The notes under the pieces were generated by a model. The model saw only the letters and a program-made list of their open reading frames with translations. It was not told the DNA's origin and made no database searches. Of a DNA stretch of 64,000 bases, positions 33,944 through 43,188 are shown piece by piece. The stretch is taken from positions 3,175,501 to 3,239,500 of the forward strand of contig NC_092798.1 of NCBI RefSeq assembly GCF_918797505.1. The letters run 5' to 3'. Both the position numbers and the translations under genes were made by a program. This stretch comes from Bemisia tabaci. Taxonomy: Eukaryota > Arthropoda > Insecta > Hemiptera > Aleyrodidae. Each line of letters opens with the position of its first letter. Positions within the stretch are counted from its first letter, which is position 1.

Positions 33944-34734
33944 TTACAAGTGCATAAAAAGCGCAATTGCTGGAGTTGTAGAGTGGCTGAGCTTTAAAAA
34001 CTGCTTCACTCGCAAGAAGAGGAAAAGGTAGTTATAGGCGTGTCCCATTGTTGCAAGATTGTATCGAAAAATCAGCACTTTTCCCTATCTAAATCCATGT
34101 AAAGTATTCATATTTTATCGCACAGTCTGACAAATGAGGGTGGCTCTCAATGCTCCATCGATTCCAGATGAGTGCCATGAATGAATCCAAGAGAAGGCAA
34201 CGCGAGGCGATGATCTGCCTAATGATCTTTTAATGCAGTCGTCTATCCTACTCCAGGCGCCGATTATCTCTATTTCGCAGCTCTATGACTTCTATGAGGC
34301 CTGATTTCAGCTAATAGGTCTCTCTTATCTTATTGATGTCATAGCGCCGTTTCTTTATGTGTTTCCGTCGTCAACGGCTAAAGCTATTTACGTCGTTTCT
34401 GCCGCGAGGAGTGAAAGGGTTGTAAAAACCTCATATGTCAGGATCAAAATTCTAGCAACTGGCCGAAAACTTTCCTAACATTTTTTTAAAAGTGCGAATA
34501 TTGAGCCTTTATATTTTCCAATTATTTTAAATAGACTTTCCGGAAAATTTATTTTTCGTCACGATTTAAACCGACACGATTCTCAAAAAATTCGCTTTGA
34601 TTAATCGATTTTCTCGAAAAAATCCCAATAGTATCCCAGAGTTTGATTGCGATTTGACACTGTAGTGCGGGGGTGTTCGGTGCGACTTGGAGGGGGGGGG
34701 GAGAGAGAAAAGGTAGCAGGAGGCGAAGGGGAGC
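33944..34734. other. no feature recognised
   Basis: Mixed composition; purine-rich with a G run near 34690. Confidence 0.45.
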
Positions 34735-34895
34735 AGTGGCAAGGTGTTAATGATCGATTATCGATATTTCTCCATTTAGAGCCGTGGCGAAGAATCGATC
34801 ATTAAGGAGTTCGTTGCGAACACCCTCTTTATCGATATTTTTCCCTAAGTTTAAATGGCAGATCAATCGATGAATCGCAAAGCACGCCACGCTAT
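34735..34895. mobile_element. family B element, diverged ends
   Basis: Recognisable from CAGTGGCAAGG to CACGCCACGC. The flanking octamers agree only in part, so the copy looks old. Confidence 0.8.
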
Positions 34896-35176
34896 GGAAA
34901 GGAAGAGTGAGAAGAGGGAGAAGAAGGAGATAGGACAGTCATTCCATTCATTGACGGGGGATAGGGGGGGCATCAAGTTTGTTGATTGCGTGGGCGACAA
35001 TTCAGTCTCGCTACGTCGGAGATTTTTTCCCGAAACGGGACTCGGTAGTTTCCGTTTAATCCAGTGCAATTGATTACGCCGGCTTACATTGGGAGGTAAT
35101 GAAAATGATCCTCCTTTGCTTCGACGAGTAAGCACTGTTTCCAGACGGTGCTGAAAACACAGCAAATTTTCACATT

Positions 35177-35430
35177 TGGATTGCATTTTGCAAATAGGAA
35201 CCAAGAGCATTCCAATTTTTCTGAAATTGTGCAACTTTTTTTACCTTGCAAGTATAAACTGATCATCTAAACAAATCCTTACTCCCAATAAACTATGAAT
35301 TCAAGACAAAAATTACCTTTGTAAATTGAATTTTTTGCGTGGTTTCAGTAATTTTTTGCCAAAAATGTAAGTTGCACAATCCTAGCAACATTGGAATGCT
35401 TTTGGTTCCCTTCTGCAAAATGCAATCCAT
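35177..35430. mobile_element. family N hairpin element
   Basis: TGGATTGCATTTTGCAAATA with AACCAAGAGCATTCCAA, mirrored at the right end; 254 bp. Confidence 0.85.
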
Positions 35431-35448
35431 TTAAACCCATGTAAAATT

Positions 35449-35840
35449 GATTGAATTTTACAATACGGAACCACTATCTCCAGCTCTTCTACAAAAGCAC
35501 CTTTCTGCAAAGGGAAACCAATGGCTCATATTGACGGTGGAAGTCGGCAATCACATAACTCGGTTTGCGACGTCGCAGACTTCCTGTCATACTTTATTTT
35601 TTAAATGGAAAACTACTCAACGGCAATTCTTTAAAACTGTCATGATTTTTCTTCTCAATGCGAAGAAAATTCTGCAAAAACTTCAAGAAATAATATCAAT
35701 TTGTTCTCCTTTAAAAAAATGACGTAGAGGCGGAGATTTTCAGACACCGCAAACGACTTATGTGATTGCCGACTTTCACCGTCGATTTGCTCTTTCTAAT
35801 ATGAGCCAGAAATAGTGGTTCCTTATCGCAAAATGTGTCC
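35449..35840. mobile_element. family G element split by a family M element
   Basis: The left part ends near 35530 and the right part (GAGCCAGAAATAGTGGTTCC) resumes near 35800. Between them an inverted repeat has arms GACGGTGGAAGTCGGCAATC and GATTGCCGACTTTCACCGTC and a family M-like core. Confidence 0.78.
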
Positions 35841-36142
35841 CAAATATCCTTATTTTAACGCCAAAACTGGCAACGTTGTGAGTGAGGCCGTGTCGGCGCA
35901 CGGCGCGGGGTGGCGTCGAAGCAAAACAAACGGAAATAAAAGGGGGCGTGAGGCGGCTTGGAAAATGGGGTGGGGGGGGGGGGGGGGGTAATAAGCCGCC
36001 CGGGGCCGGGAGACGTTTGAGAGGACCGTTTGAGTGGATAAAGTCGAACGGAAACAGAAGTTGAATTCTGAAATGGATCTCACTCCGGCGTCTCGGCACT
36101 AATGAGAGCTCCAAGCATGCAGAACATCCCGACTAATCTGCC
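35841..36142. other. GC-rich block with G run
   Basis: About 19 G near 35970; proline/glycine-rich frames on both strands are by-products. Confidence 0.45.
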
Positions 36143-36390
36143 CAGTTCCGGAGAAACGACGTATGAACCATCAGGCATTGCCAAATTTCCTTTGATAATG
36201 CGCAAATTTCCTGATAAACTTATGAATATTTTCCTTCTAATTTTTCAGATAATTTTGTTCGCGTTGTCACCTGAAGTCCCTGAAAATTTCAAGGAAAAAT
36301 ATTCATACCTTTCTTCAAAAATGAACATTTTATTGAAGGAAATTTGGCAACTCTAGAATGTTCGTAAAGCGTTCTTCCTTAGCATGGCAG
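36143..36390. mobile_element. family A miniature element
   Basis: Complete, with a variant left end CCAGTTCCGGAGAAACGACG and right end TTCTTCCTTAGCATGGCAG. It directly precedes the similar copy that the RTE element interrupted, so two A copies stood side by side. Confidence 0.8.
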
Positions 36391-36445
36391 TAATCTGTCC
36401 AGTTCGAGAGAAACGACGCATGAGCATTCGAATGTTACCGAATTT

Positions 36446-36459
36446 CCTCTACGATATTA
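36446..36459. repeat. target-site duplication, 3' side of the RTE element
   Basis: CCTCTACGATATTA, identical to 39683-39696. Confidence 0.92.
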
Positions 36460-36475
36460 TATATATGAGTCGCTT

Positions 36476-39361
36476 TTATAGCGCTCTTTGGCGCTGTGCG
36501 ACGCCTAATCGCCACAAAGCTCGGTCTTCCCACAGGTCATCAGGGAGTTGACAATCTCTTATCTCATTTAACACCCCCTGTCGCCAACCTCTCACTGGGC
36601 GTCCCCTACGTCTCCTGCCAGGAGGAACCCAATCAAGCATCTTTTTTGGCAGCCTCTCTTCCGTCATCCTATTGACATGACCATACCAAACAAGTTGTTT
36701 GGTCATGACGTCGAACACGATGTCATTTTCGACTTCCATTATCTGACGCACTCTATCATTACGGACCCGATCTCTCCTAGAAATTCCTGCTGACCTTCTC
36801 CAGAAATCCATCTCCGTTGCTCTTAGCATATCCTGTGTCCGTTTCTTCAGCTGCCAAACTTCACATCCGTATGTTAATATACTTTTGACTACAGCGTTGT
36901 ATATCCTCCTCTTGTTATCTTTGGAAATCCGCTGATCCCAGAGGATTCCATTTAACATCGCTATAGCCTTCCTTGCTAAGATGTTCCTTTCCCTGATAGC
37001 TTGATCCGTCCTTCCATCCTGGGTCAACCGCACTCCCAAGTACTTAAAGTGCTCGCAGCCTTTGATCTGCTGCCCATCCTCCAACTCAATGCTTTGCTGA
37101 TCACCGCCAAAAGTCATCTTCTCAGATTTGGATATGCTGACTTCCAAACCCCACTTCCGATACTCTTCTACTAGCTTGCGCATCATGTATTCCGCGTCAT
37201 CTTGATCTTGAGCAACCACCATCTGGTCATCAGCAAAGCACAGAGTAAACAGAGTTTCGAGATCACCCAAGGGGACACCCATGCCAGAGCATTTCTTTTT
37301 CCATTCTTTTAGCACGCACTCGAGATAAATTTTAAATAATGTTGGCGACAAACAACATCCCTGTTTTAAACCCTTAGTCACATAAAATCCCGCTGACAAC
37401 CCCCCATGGCACTTAACTTTGGTAAAACTCCCTTTATAAAATCGCTTAACAGCGTCAATCAACCCCCCGTTAAAATTCGATTTTTCCAAGGCCTCCCAAA
37501 GTTTCACCAACGGCACGCTGTCATACGCCTTCTGGAGATCCACAAAAATTAAATGCAGTTCCTGAGCTACGGCCATTTTCTTCTCAATGACCTGGACAAT
37601 AACAAAGAGGTGATCTATCGTAGACCTGCCAGCTCTAAAACCAGCCTGCTCCTCTGCTTCGTGATCCTGCCATTCGTCCTCGATCTTCGCTTTCAGTATC
37701 TTCCCGTACACTTTGCTTATTGTCCCGGTCACTGAGAGCCCCCGGTAGTTGTTACAGTCGTCCTTCCTTCCCTTCTTTTTGTAGATGGCCTTGATCCAAG
37801 ACTCCTTCCACTCCCTTGGTACCTCGTCACCCCTGATGCATTGTTGCATCAGTTTTCTGAGGCACTCAAAGAGCTTGGCAGTCCCGTACTTGACCAACTC
37901 GACAGGAATCCCACCAGGACCCGGTGCTTTGTCATTAATTAGCTCTTTAACCGCTTTAATTATGTCACAAGTGTGGATCTCCAAGTTGTTCATTCTTCCG
38001 TTGTCCGTGCTGTTGTCTCGAAACTCTGGGCGCCTTTCCGTCAAAAGATCTTTAAAATGATCCTCCAGTTTTTTAAGTGATATCGGAGAAACGATGTCGC
38101 GCTTCATGTCTCTACGTAAACCTTTAATTAACTTCCAGCTCTCAGCACTTTTTCTCCCCCCTAGGTAGGTGTTAATTCTAGAAAAGTTGCTTTCCCAAGC
38201 TTCATTCTTCTTCCGTGTTATGAGGCTCCTAACTTTAGACTGAGCTTTCCTGTAAGCAACTTTATCTTCAGTCTTTTTAGACGACAGAAATATAAGGTGT
38301 TTTTGCCTCTTAAGATTTATCTCGTCTTCAATTTCTTCATCCCACCAGTAAGGATGCTGGTATTTATTACTGGTTTTGTGAACACCTAGGGCTTCTTTCG
38401 CTGCAGAGTGGATACAATCTTTGATGAACTGATACTGCTCTTCCGTGGTACCCGAGAGTCCATCCCCCAGCTTCTCATCTAAGCGTTTCCGATACAGAGC
38501 CTTGACACTAGGGTGCTCCAAACTTTCGATGTTATACCATACTTCATGATTTTGCGTTCCCTGACTCTGCTGTTGCTCAGGCATTGGCTCTTTATCTTTA
38601 ATCCCTTTAACGGGAAACGCTATATCTGCTCGGAGGAAATGATGATCACTGCCGCAAGAGAGTCCCCTGCACACTCTAACTTGCTGCAATTTCAACTTAG
38701 TAGTGTGCTTTACAATTACATAATCGATGATGGATTTCAATCCTCGCGTTGGCTGGACCCAGCTATACTTATGGATGTCTTTGTGTTGAAAAAAGCCATT
38801 CAAAATTTTCATCTCAGTTTGAGAACAAATTGAGATGAGCCGATCACCGTTATCATTAACAGCATCCTCCCCAAACGGTCCAACAACTTTACAGTTTACT
38901 CGTCGTCCCGTTCTGCTGTTCAAATCACCCATAAGAATGGCTTCCCTGCCAGCACCAACGTTCAGTATTTCATCATTCAGATCTTCGAAGAATTGGTCCT
39001 TACATGCGACAGTGGCATCATCATTTACACCGTATACTCCGAGCAGCGTGATCTTATGTCCGTACAGGTTAAGGTTCATTTTGATAATGCGCTGGTTGAC
39101 GGCCTCCCAAGTGCCCACGAACTTACGTAGGCTTCTCCGCAAAAGTATTGCTACTCCTTGCTGAGCACGCTGATCTTTGGCTACGCCGCTGTAGAATAGA
39201 TCATAGTCACCGTAATTCTCTGACCCGTGCCCTTTTTTCTTGGTCTCAGTAAGAACAGCGACATCCACTCCAAGTTCCTGAATCTCCGATATCACTTCCG
39301 GTAACTTATTTGAAATGCCTTGGACATTCCACGTCCCAAATACCATTGTCCGTTTTCTCAA
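36476..39361 (-). CDS. RTE-type non-LTR retrotransposon polyprotein: endonuclease plus reverse transcriptase
   Basis: One intact frame of 961 codons. Residues about 6-250 are an apurinic-type endonuclease: WNVQG near 11, TETK near 38-41, GDLNSRTG at 145-152, IDYV at 212-215 and SDHH at 238-241. Residues about 480-800 are the reverse transcriptase: YKKKGRKDDCNNYRGLS near 527, EEQAGFRAGRS near 570, the motif A aspartate in FVDLQKAYDS near 607, GLKQGCCLSP near 664, the catalytic FADD at 709-712 and KYLGV near 773. The C-terminal tail contains WYGHVNRM and WVPPGRRRRGRP, as is usual for this group. Coordinates begin at a TTG codon; the first ATG is codon 6 (39346). The frame stays open upstream to about 39454 with a basic peptide but no ATG there. 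In the family the protein nicks target DNA and reverse-transcribes its own RNA at the nick. It has no stops or frameshifts, so it may be active or recently active. RTE is my best clade assignment. Confidence 0.93.
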   Translation of the reverse strand: MRKRTMVFGTWNVQGISNKLPEVISEIQELGVDVAVLTETKKKGHGSENYGDYDLFYSGVAKDQRAQQGVAILLRRSLRKFVGTWEAVNQRIIKMNLNLYGHKITLLGVYGVNDDATVACKDQFFEDLNDEILNVGAGREAILMGDLNSRTGRRVNCKVVGPFGEDAVNDNGDRLISICSQTEMKILNGFFQHKDIHKYSWVQPTRGLKSIIDYVIVKHTTKLKLQQVRVCRGLSCGSDHHFLRADIAFPVKGIKDKEPMPEQQQSQGTQNHEVWYNIESLEHPSVKALYRKRLDEKLGDGLSGTTEEQYQFIKDCIHSAAKEALGVHKTSNKYQHPYWWDEEIEDEINLKRQKHLIFLSSKKTEDKVAYRKAQSKVRSLITRKKNEAWESNFSRINTYLGGRKSAESWKLIKGLRRDMKRDIVSPISLKKLEDHFKDLLTERRPEFRDNSTDNGRMNNLEIHTCDIIKAVKELINDKAPGPGGIPVELVKYGTAKLFECLRKLMQQCIRGDEVPREWKESWIKAIYKKKGRKDDCNNYRGLSVTGTISKVYGKILKAKIEDEWQDHEAEEQAGFRAGRSTIDHLFVIVQVIEKKMAVAQELHLIFVDLQKAYDSVPLVKLWEALEKSNFNGGLIDAVKRFYKGSFTKVKCHGGLSAGFYVTKGLKQGCCLSPTLFKIYLECVLKEWKKKCSGMGVPLGDLETLFTLCFADDQMVVAQDQDDAEYMMRKLVEEYRKWGLEVSISKSEKMTFGGDQQSIELEDGQQIKGCEHFKYLGVRLTQDGRTDQAIRERNILARKAIAMLNGILWDQRISKDNKRRIYNAVVKSILTYGCEVWQLKKRTQDMLRATEMDFWRRSAGISRRDRVRNDRVRQIMEVENDIVFDVMTKQLVWYGHVNRMTEERLPKKMLDWVPPGRRRRGRPVRGWRQGVLNEIRDCQLPDDLWEDRALWRLGVAQRQRAL

Positions 39362-39454
39362 TTTTTGTCGACGTGTCCGTTTAGTTCTAGTGGTACCGAG
39401 GCTTGTATTGTTAGGTCGTTTAACAGTAAAACTTTTTACAAGTATACCGGGGAG

Positions 39455-39682
39455 TTAGCCCGATGACTCAACCCCCAACCTGGAGGACCAGGGTTTGATT
39501 TCGGAGTTGCCTCTCCTAGACAGGTTGCTTTCACTTCAGCTCAGAGCCCTGTCTGCCCTTCTAGCAGGTGGTTCATACGCCCAGAGGCCGGTGACCATCT
39601 CCACTGCCCCCTTTGAGGCAGGGGCTACCAGCTGGGGTCCGCAGGATTGCTAAACCTGTGACAACAGTCCCCCATACGGGCA
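39455..39682 (-). promoter_or_regulatory. 5' untranslated region of the RTE element, probable internal promoter
   Basis: These 228 bp precede the long frame within the element and are richer in G and C than the flanks. Elements of this kind carry their promoter downstream of the transcription start; I infer that here and see no specific promoter motif. Confidence 0.5.
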
Positions 39683-39696
39683 CCTCTACGATATTA
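39683..39696. repeat. target-site duplication, 5' side of the RTE element
   Basis: CCTCTACGATATTA, identical to 36446-36459. The host sequence resumes as the second part of the interrupted family A copy. Confidence 0.92.
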
Positions 39697-39938
39697 AAGT
39701 TGAAAAAAGTTGTGAAGTTTTTTCCTTGAAATTTTCAGATAATTAACATCAAATTGTGAACTAAATTCTCTGAAAAATCGGAAGCGAATTATTGACCAGT
39801 TTCCTGAAAATTCAAGCTTTGTCGAAGGAAATCTGGCAACGCCTTGTGGCTCATACGGCGTTCTTTCTTAACACTTTAGTAGTCTGCCGAGTTGGAGAAA
39901 AACGACACAAGGAACATCCGGATGTTGCCAAAATTCCA

Positions 39939-40203
39939 CTCGGACAGCATCGCGCAAAAAGAAACCAGCGGAATTACAGTGATTTTAAAATCGTGCAACT
40001 ACTCCTTTTATTTCAAAAATACATAATATATGTAATCTATTCAAATTTACACAATTATTTTCCTACATAATTAACAATTTTTTTTGGTGGGAGGCCAAAC
40101 CTATTTGCTATTCTGGGAGATTTTTCAGATAATCTTGAAGAAGCAACATTATTACAAAACTGAAAAAATTGCGCTGGTTCCTTTTTGCTATATGCGATCC
40201 ACT
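39939..40203. mobile_element. family N-like hairpin element
   Basis: CAGCATCGCGCAAAAAGAAA mirrors TTTTTGCTATATGCGATCC; AT-rich centre. Confidence 0.65.
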
Positions 40204-40444
40204 TAGGAAAAATTCATTTTTAAGAGAATGTATGTATATTTGGATCGCAGTTAAAGTTATCCGCCGTGTTTTCAGGGACGCTTACACGCAAATACGAGCA
40301 ATGGATCCTAAATGAAACTACTAACACGCGTATCTCAATTGCAGCAGTGTCTTGTATCATAACTTCTTTCTGTGCTTGAATGGATCGAGACAAAAGTCTC
40401 CCCAAACGAAGAAAAAGGACGTGAGAAGTTACCACATCCTTCAT

Positions 40445-40593
40445 CAGCGGCGATTTTGAAAGCTGGCAACAATGTTTTGCCACTATTTAAATCCATTTAA
40501 AATATCCATCCTAGGCGCATCAGGCTACCTCAACTAAAATCAGTTTTGGGTGTAGAAAGAACAGTGTTGCCAACTTGTAAAAATTGCCCCTAA
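40445..40593. mobile_element. family D element
   Basis: Starts CAGCGGCGATTTTGAAAG and ends TTGTAAAAATTGCCCCTAA. No flanking duplication. Confidence 0.72.
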
Positions 40594-40673
40594 CTGTACA
40601 TGTACCGAGTTTTACAGAATCGCCGCACCACGTCGAAGAATAATGATTGGGGGGGGGGGGGATTTTGAATTAT

Positions 40674-40838
40674 CAGTGGCATGACGTGTTTTACGATATA
40701 TCGATTGATCTGCGATTTAAATCTACGGAAAAGGATCGATAAACAGGGTGTTGGCAACACACACTTGATTAATCGATTCTTTACCATAGTTCCAAATGGG
40801 GAAACACCGATAATCGATCATTCACGCCTCGCCACTGT
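40674..40838. mobile_element. family B element
   Basis: Complete from CAGTGGCATGACG to CGCCTCGCCACTG, in the opposite orientation to the copy at 15657. No matching flanking octamer remains. Confidence 0.82.
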
Positions 40839-41496
40839 ACTTGAATGCAATTCGTGTATCTGTGTTTGCTGCAGTTTTGTCAAGTATTTTTGTTGAATCT
40901 TTTCAGCAAAAAGAGCGCTGAAACTCCCCAACAAATGTCAGTTCCTGGATATCATACTGTTACTTGAATTAAATTTTGTTAGTAATGTTATAATTGATCT
41001 TCTAAGTTTTTAACCCTGATATTCTAACAAATCGTCTATTTTAAAATTCAATTTTTTAAATTTTAATTTTGATACCTTACATTTTGATTTTACTAGAATT
41101 CTTCTTACTATTATATTGTTAGAGCTGATGATTATTTGAAATTTCGCAACAAGCGTGTATTAAAGTTTTTTTTTTAAAGATTATAGGGAGTGTTTTAGGT
41201 TTTTAAGGAATCATTTTTGAGAGTGTTCGGGATCATTGTTTTAAATAATTTAATGGAATTAAATGAACTTGAATGTCGCTCTGAGTGAGACCAGTCGGAT
41301 CCTTCGTTCGTCCAATTACATTTCTGAAAGGGTAGGGGCAAGTCCCCTCTCCCACCCGTTTAGAATCGCCTTCAGTTGAGCTTGGTTAAAACCGTCTGAA
41401 GTGAAAGGTACTTCCCTCAGTATCAAAATCTGATTCTCACTCTGATTACCCCTATCAACTGGAAAGTTTACATCGCAAATTGAAAGCGGTAAAATT
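40839..41496. other. no feature recognised
   Basis: Very AT-rich to 41250, then mixed. Confidence 0.45.
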
Positions 41497-41636
41497 CTAC
41501 TACATTTTGAAATTAGGACTTACAAATTCCAGCCCACTCGTAAAAACACATACGTCTATAGGAAAACTGATGGTGCGTACGTTGTTTCTTAAACTGAGCC
41601 AGAAATTTTCGTTCTGAATCGCAAAATGTAGTCCAA
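41497..41636. mobile_element. family G hairpin element
   Basis: Complete copy, variant ACTACATTTTGAAATTAGGA start. Confidence 0.82.
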
Positions 41637-41725
41637 TTAGCTCGACACTTGGCGAATCGCAATCTCATTGGCGAACTTTTCCCATAACGAGCCAGACCCG
41701 AATTGGTGAGCCCATGTCGAGGAAC

Positions 41726-41974
41726 CGCGCTTAGGAAAAACGCCGTATGAGCAGCCGACTGTTGTTAAATTTCCTTCCAGAAAATTTTTATTTTTAAAGA
41801 AAATCGTGCATATTTTTCCTTGAAATTTTCAGATATTTTGAATCAAATTAAGCGCAAAATTCACTGAAAAATCGGAAGGAAAATACAAACAAAATTTTTC
41901 CAAAAATTCACGATTTGTCTAAGGAAAGTTAGCAACGCCTGATGGTTCATACGGCGTTCTTCCATAACACGGCA
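41726..41974. mobile_element. family A miniature element
   Basis: CGCGCTTAGGAAAAACGCCG on the left and ACGGCGTTCTTCCATAACAC on the right. Confidence 0.8.
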
Positions 41975-42047
41975 TCTCACTCGCGTTGGGTGCACTGGAT
42001 TTTACCTCTGAGATCAAAGACAACTAAAGGACAACCGGAACACAGTG

Positions 42048-42210
42048 CAGTGGCGTGGCGCGAATGATCGATTATCGATATGTCCTCATTGAATCTACAG
42101 TAAAATATCGATTATTAAGGGGTTCGCTGCGAACACTTCGATAATCGATCCTTTTCCATAGATTTAAATGGCAGATCAATCGATATATCGCATAGGACGC
42201 CACGCCACTG
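42048..42210. mobile_element. family B hAT-like miniature element
   Basis: A 163-bp copy with perfect duplications ACACAGTG at 42040-42047 and 42211-42218. Confidence 0.92.
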
Positions 42211-42218
42211 ACACAGTG

Positions 42219-42563
42219 GTGAGTGCCCTATCGAAGCGCCGAAACTAATCCCGAAATCGTTGAGAAAACCGTTTTGACAAGACTTCAACGTTCGGCGAAC
42301 TTCTTAATGACTCGTTAATAAACCGTCGGAGCCGTGCAGTCGCGCTGCCGCCGGCGAAAATTGAAAGGCTTCCAGTCTCGGCTTCGAAATTAGTTGGCAA
42401 CTTTTTCAGCCGCGCTCCTCTTCCCAAGTTTGTTACTTTCGCGTTTTTAAGTGTAGAACAAGCACTTGAAAACATGTCCCTTTTCTCCGGGGGCACTTTT
42501 CCGATGAGGGAATCTAAAGTGGCTTTGCATCCGATAACCTTTTAAGACTAAACGCTCTACTTA
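42219..42563. other. no feature recognised
   Basis: An 83-codon minus-strand frame (42245-42496) shows no known domain. Confidence 0.4.
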
Positions 42564-42705
42564 AATTGGCCTTTATTCTGCACCAAGGAACTACAATATC
42601 TGGCTCGAACACAAAAGCACCTATCTCCATAGGGAACTAATGACACAAACCGTTGTTTCTAAAATGAGCCGGAGATTGTAGGTCCTAATTGCGAAATAAA
42701 GTTTA
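42564..42705. mobile_element. family G hairpin element, diverged
   Basis: AAGGAACTACAATATCTGGC and its mirror are clear; the ends are worn. Confidence 0.75.
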
Positions 42706-43043
42706 GTTTTAAGTCAACGTATCAAAGACAAGAGGCAGCCCACCGTGAATACCCTGAAAATGTTATACCATCCGAACTTCAACATTTTCTCGTGGGCAGC
42801 ATCATGCCTTCTTGTTGGCTGTTAGAGCATGGTGTCTAGAATTTTTCAACTATCTCTTTCTCAGGTATTTCTCTGATTTCCTAAAGTTGTCCTTGATCAT
42901 GATTTGTAAGGGGTGAAATCCGGGATTTTCTGTGTATTTCTCTTAGACTTTAACAGAAAAACGGGAAATGTCTTCGGCATTTACAGCAAGAATTGTTTTC
43001 CCCTATATCTGTTTCGGTAATGATGTAAGCAAGAAAGACAATC
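42706..43043. other. no feature recognised
   Basis: Spacer between two family G copies. Confidence 0.45.
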
Positions 43044-43188
43044 AACTGAATTACATCTTGCAATAAGGAACCACTATTTCTGGCCCATTTTAGAAGCAAC
43101 ATACATGCCATTGGTTTCCCTATGCAGATATGTGCTTTTATGGGAGAGCCAGAGATAGTGGTTCTTCATTGCAAAATATAATCAACTG
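43044..43188. mobile_element. family G hairpin element
   Basis: Complete; AATAAGGAACCACTATTTCT and AGATAGTGGTTCTTCATTGC. Confidence 0.82.

Larger units (their letters stand above)
36460..39682 (-). mobile_element. full-length RTE-type LINE with target-site duplication
   Basis: The element runs from 39682 (5') to 36460 (3') and interrupts a family A miniature element. Identical 14-bp copies of CCTCTACGATATTA flank it at 36446-36459 and 39683-39696. The coding frame stops only about 16 bp before the 3' end, and the 3' end is a short TATA-like tail rather than poly(A), as in RTE elements. Confidence 0.92.
36398..39880. mobile_element. family A miniature element interrupted by the RTE element
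   Basis: The left part (36398-36459, starting CCAGTTCGAGAGAAACGACG) and right part (39697-39875, ending CATACGGCGTTCTTTCTTA) together make one A copy once the RTE and one target duplication are removed. A further A left end follows at about 39885-39938. Confidence 0.75.
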
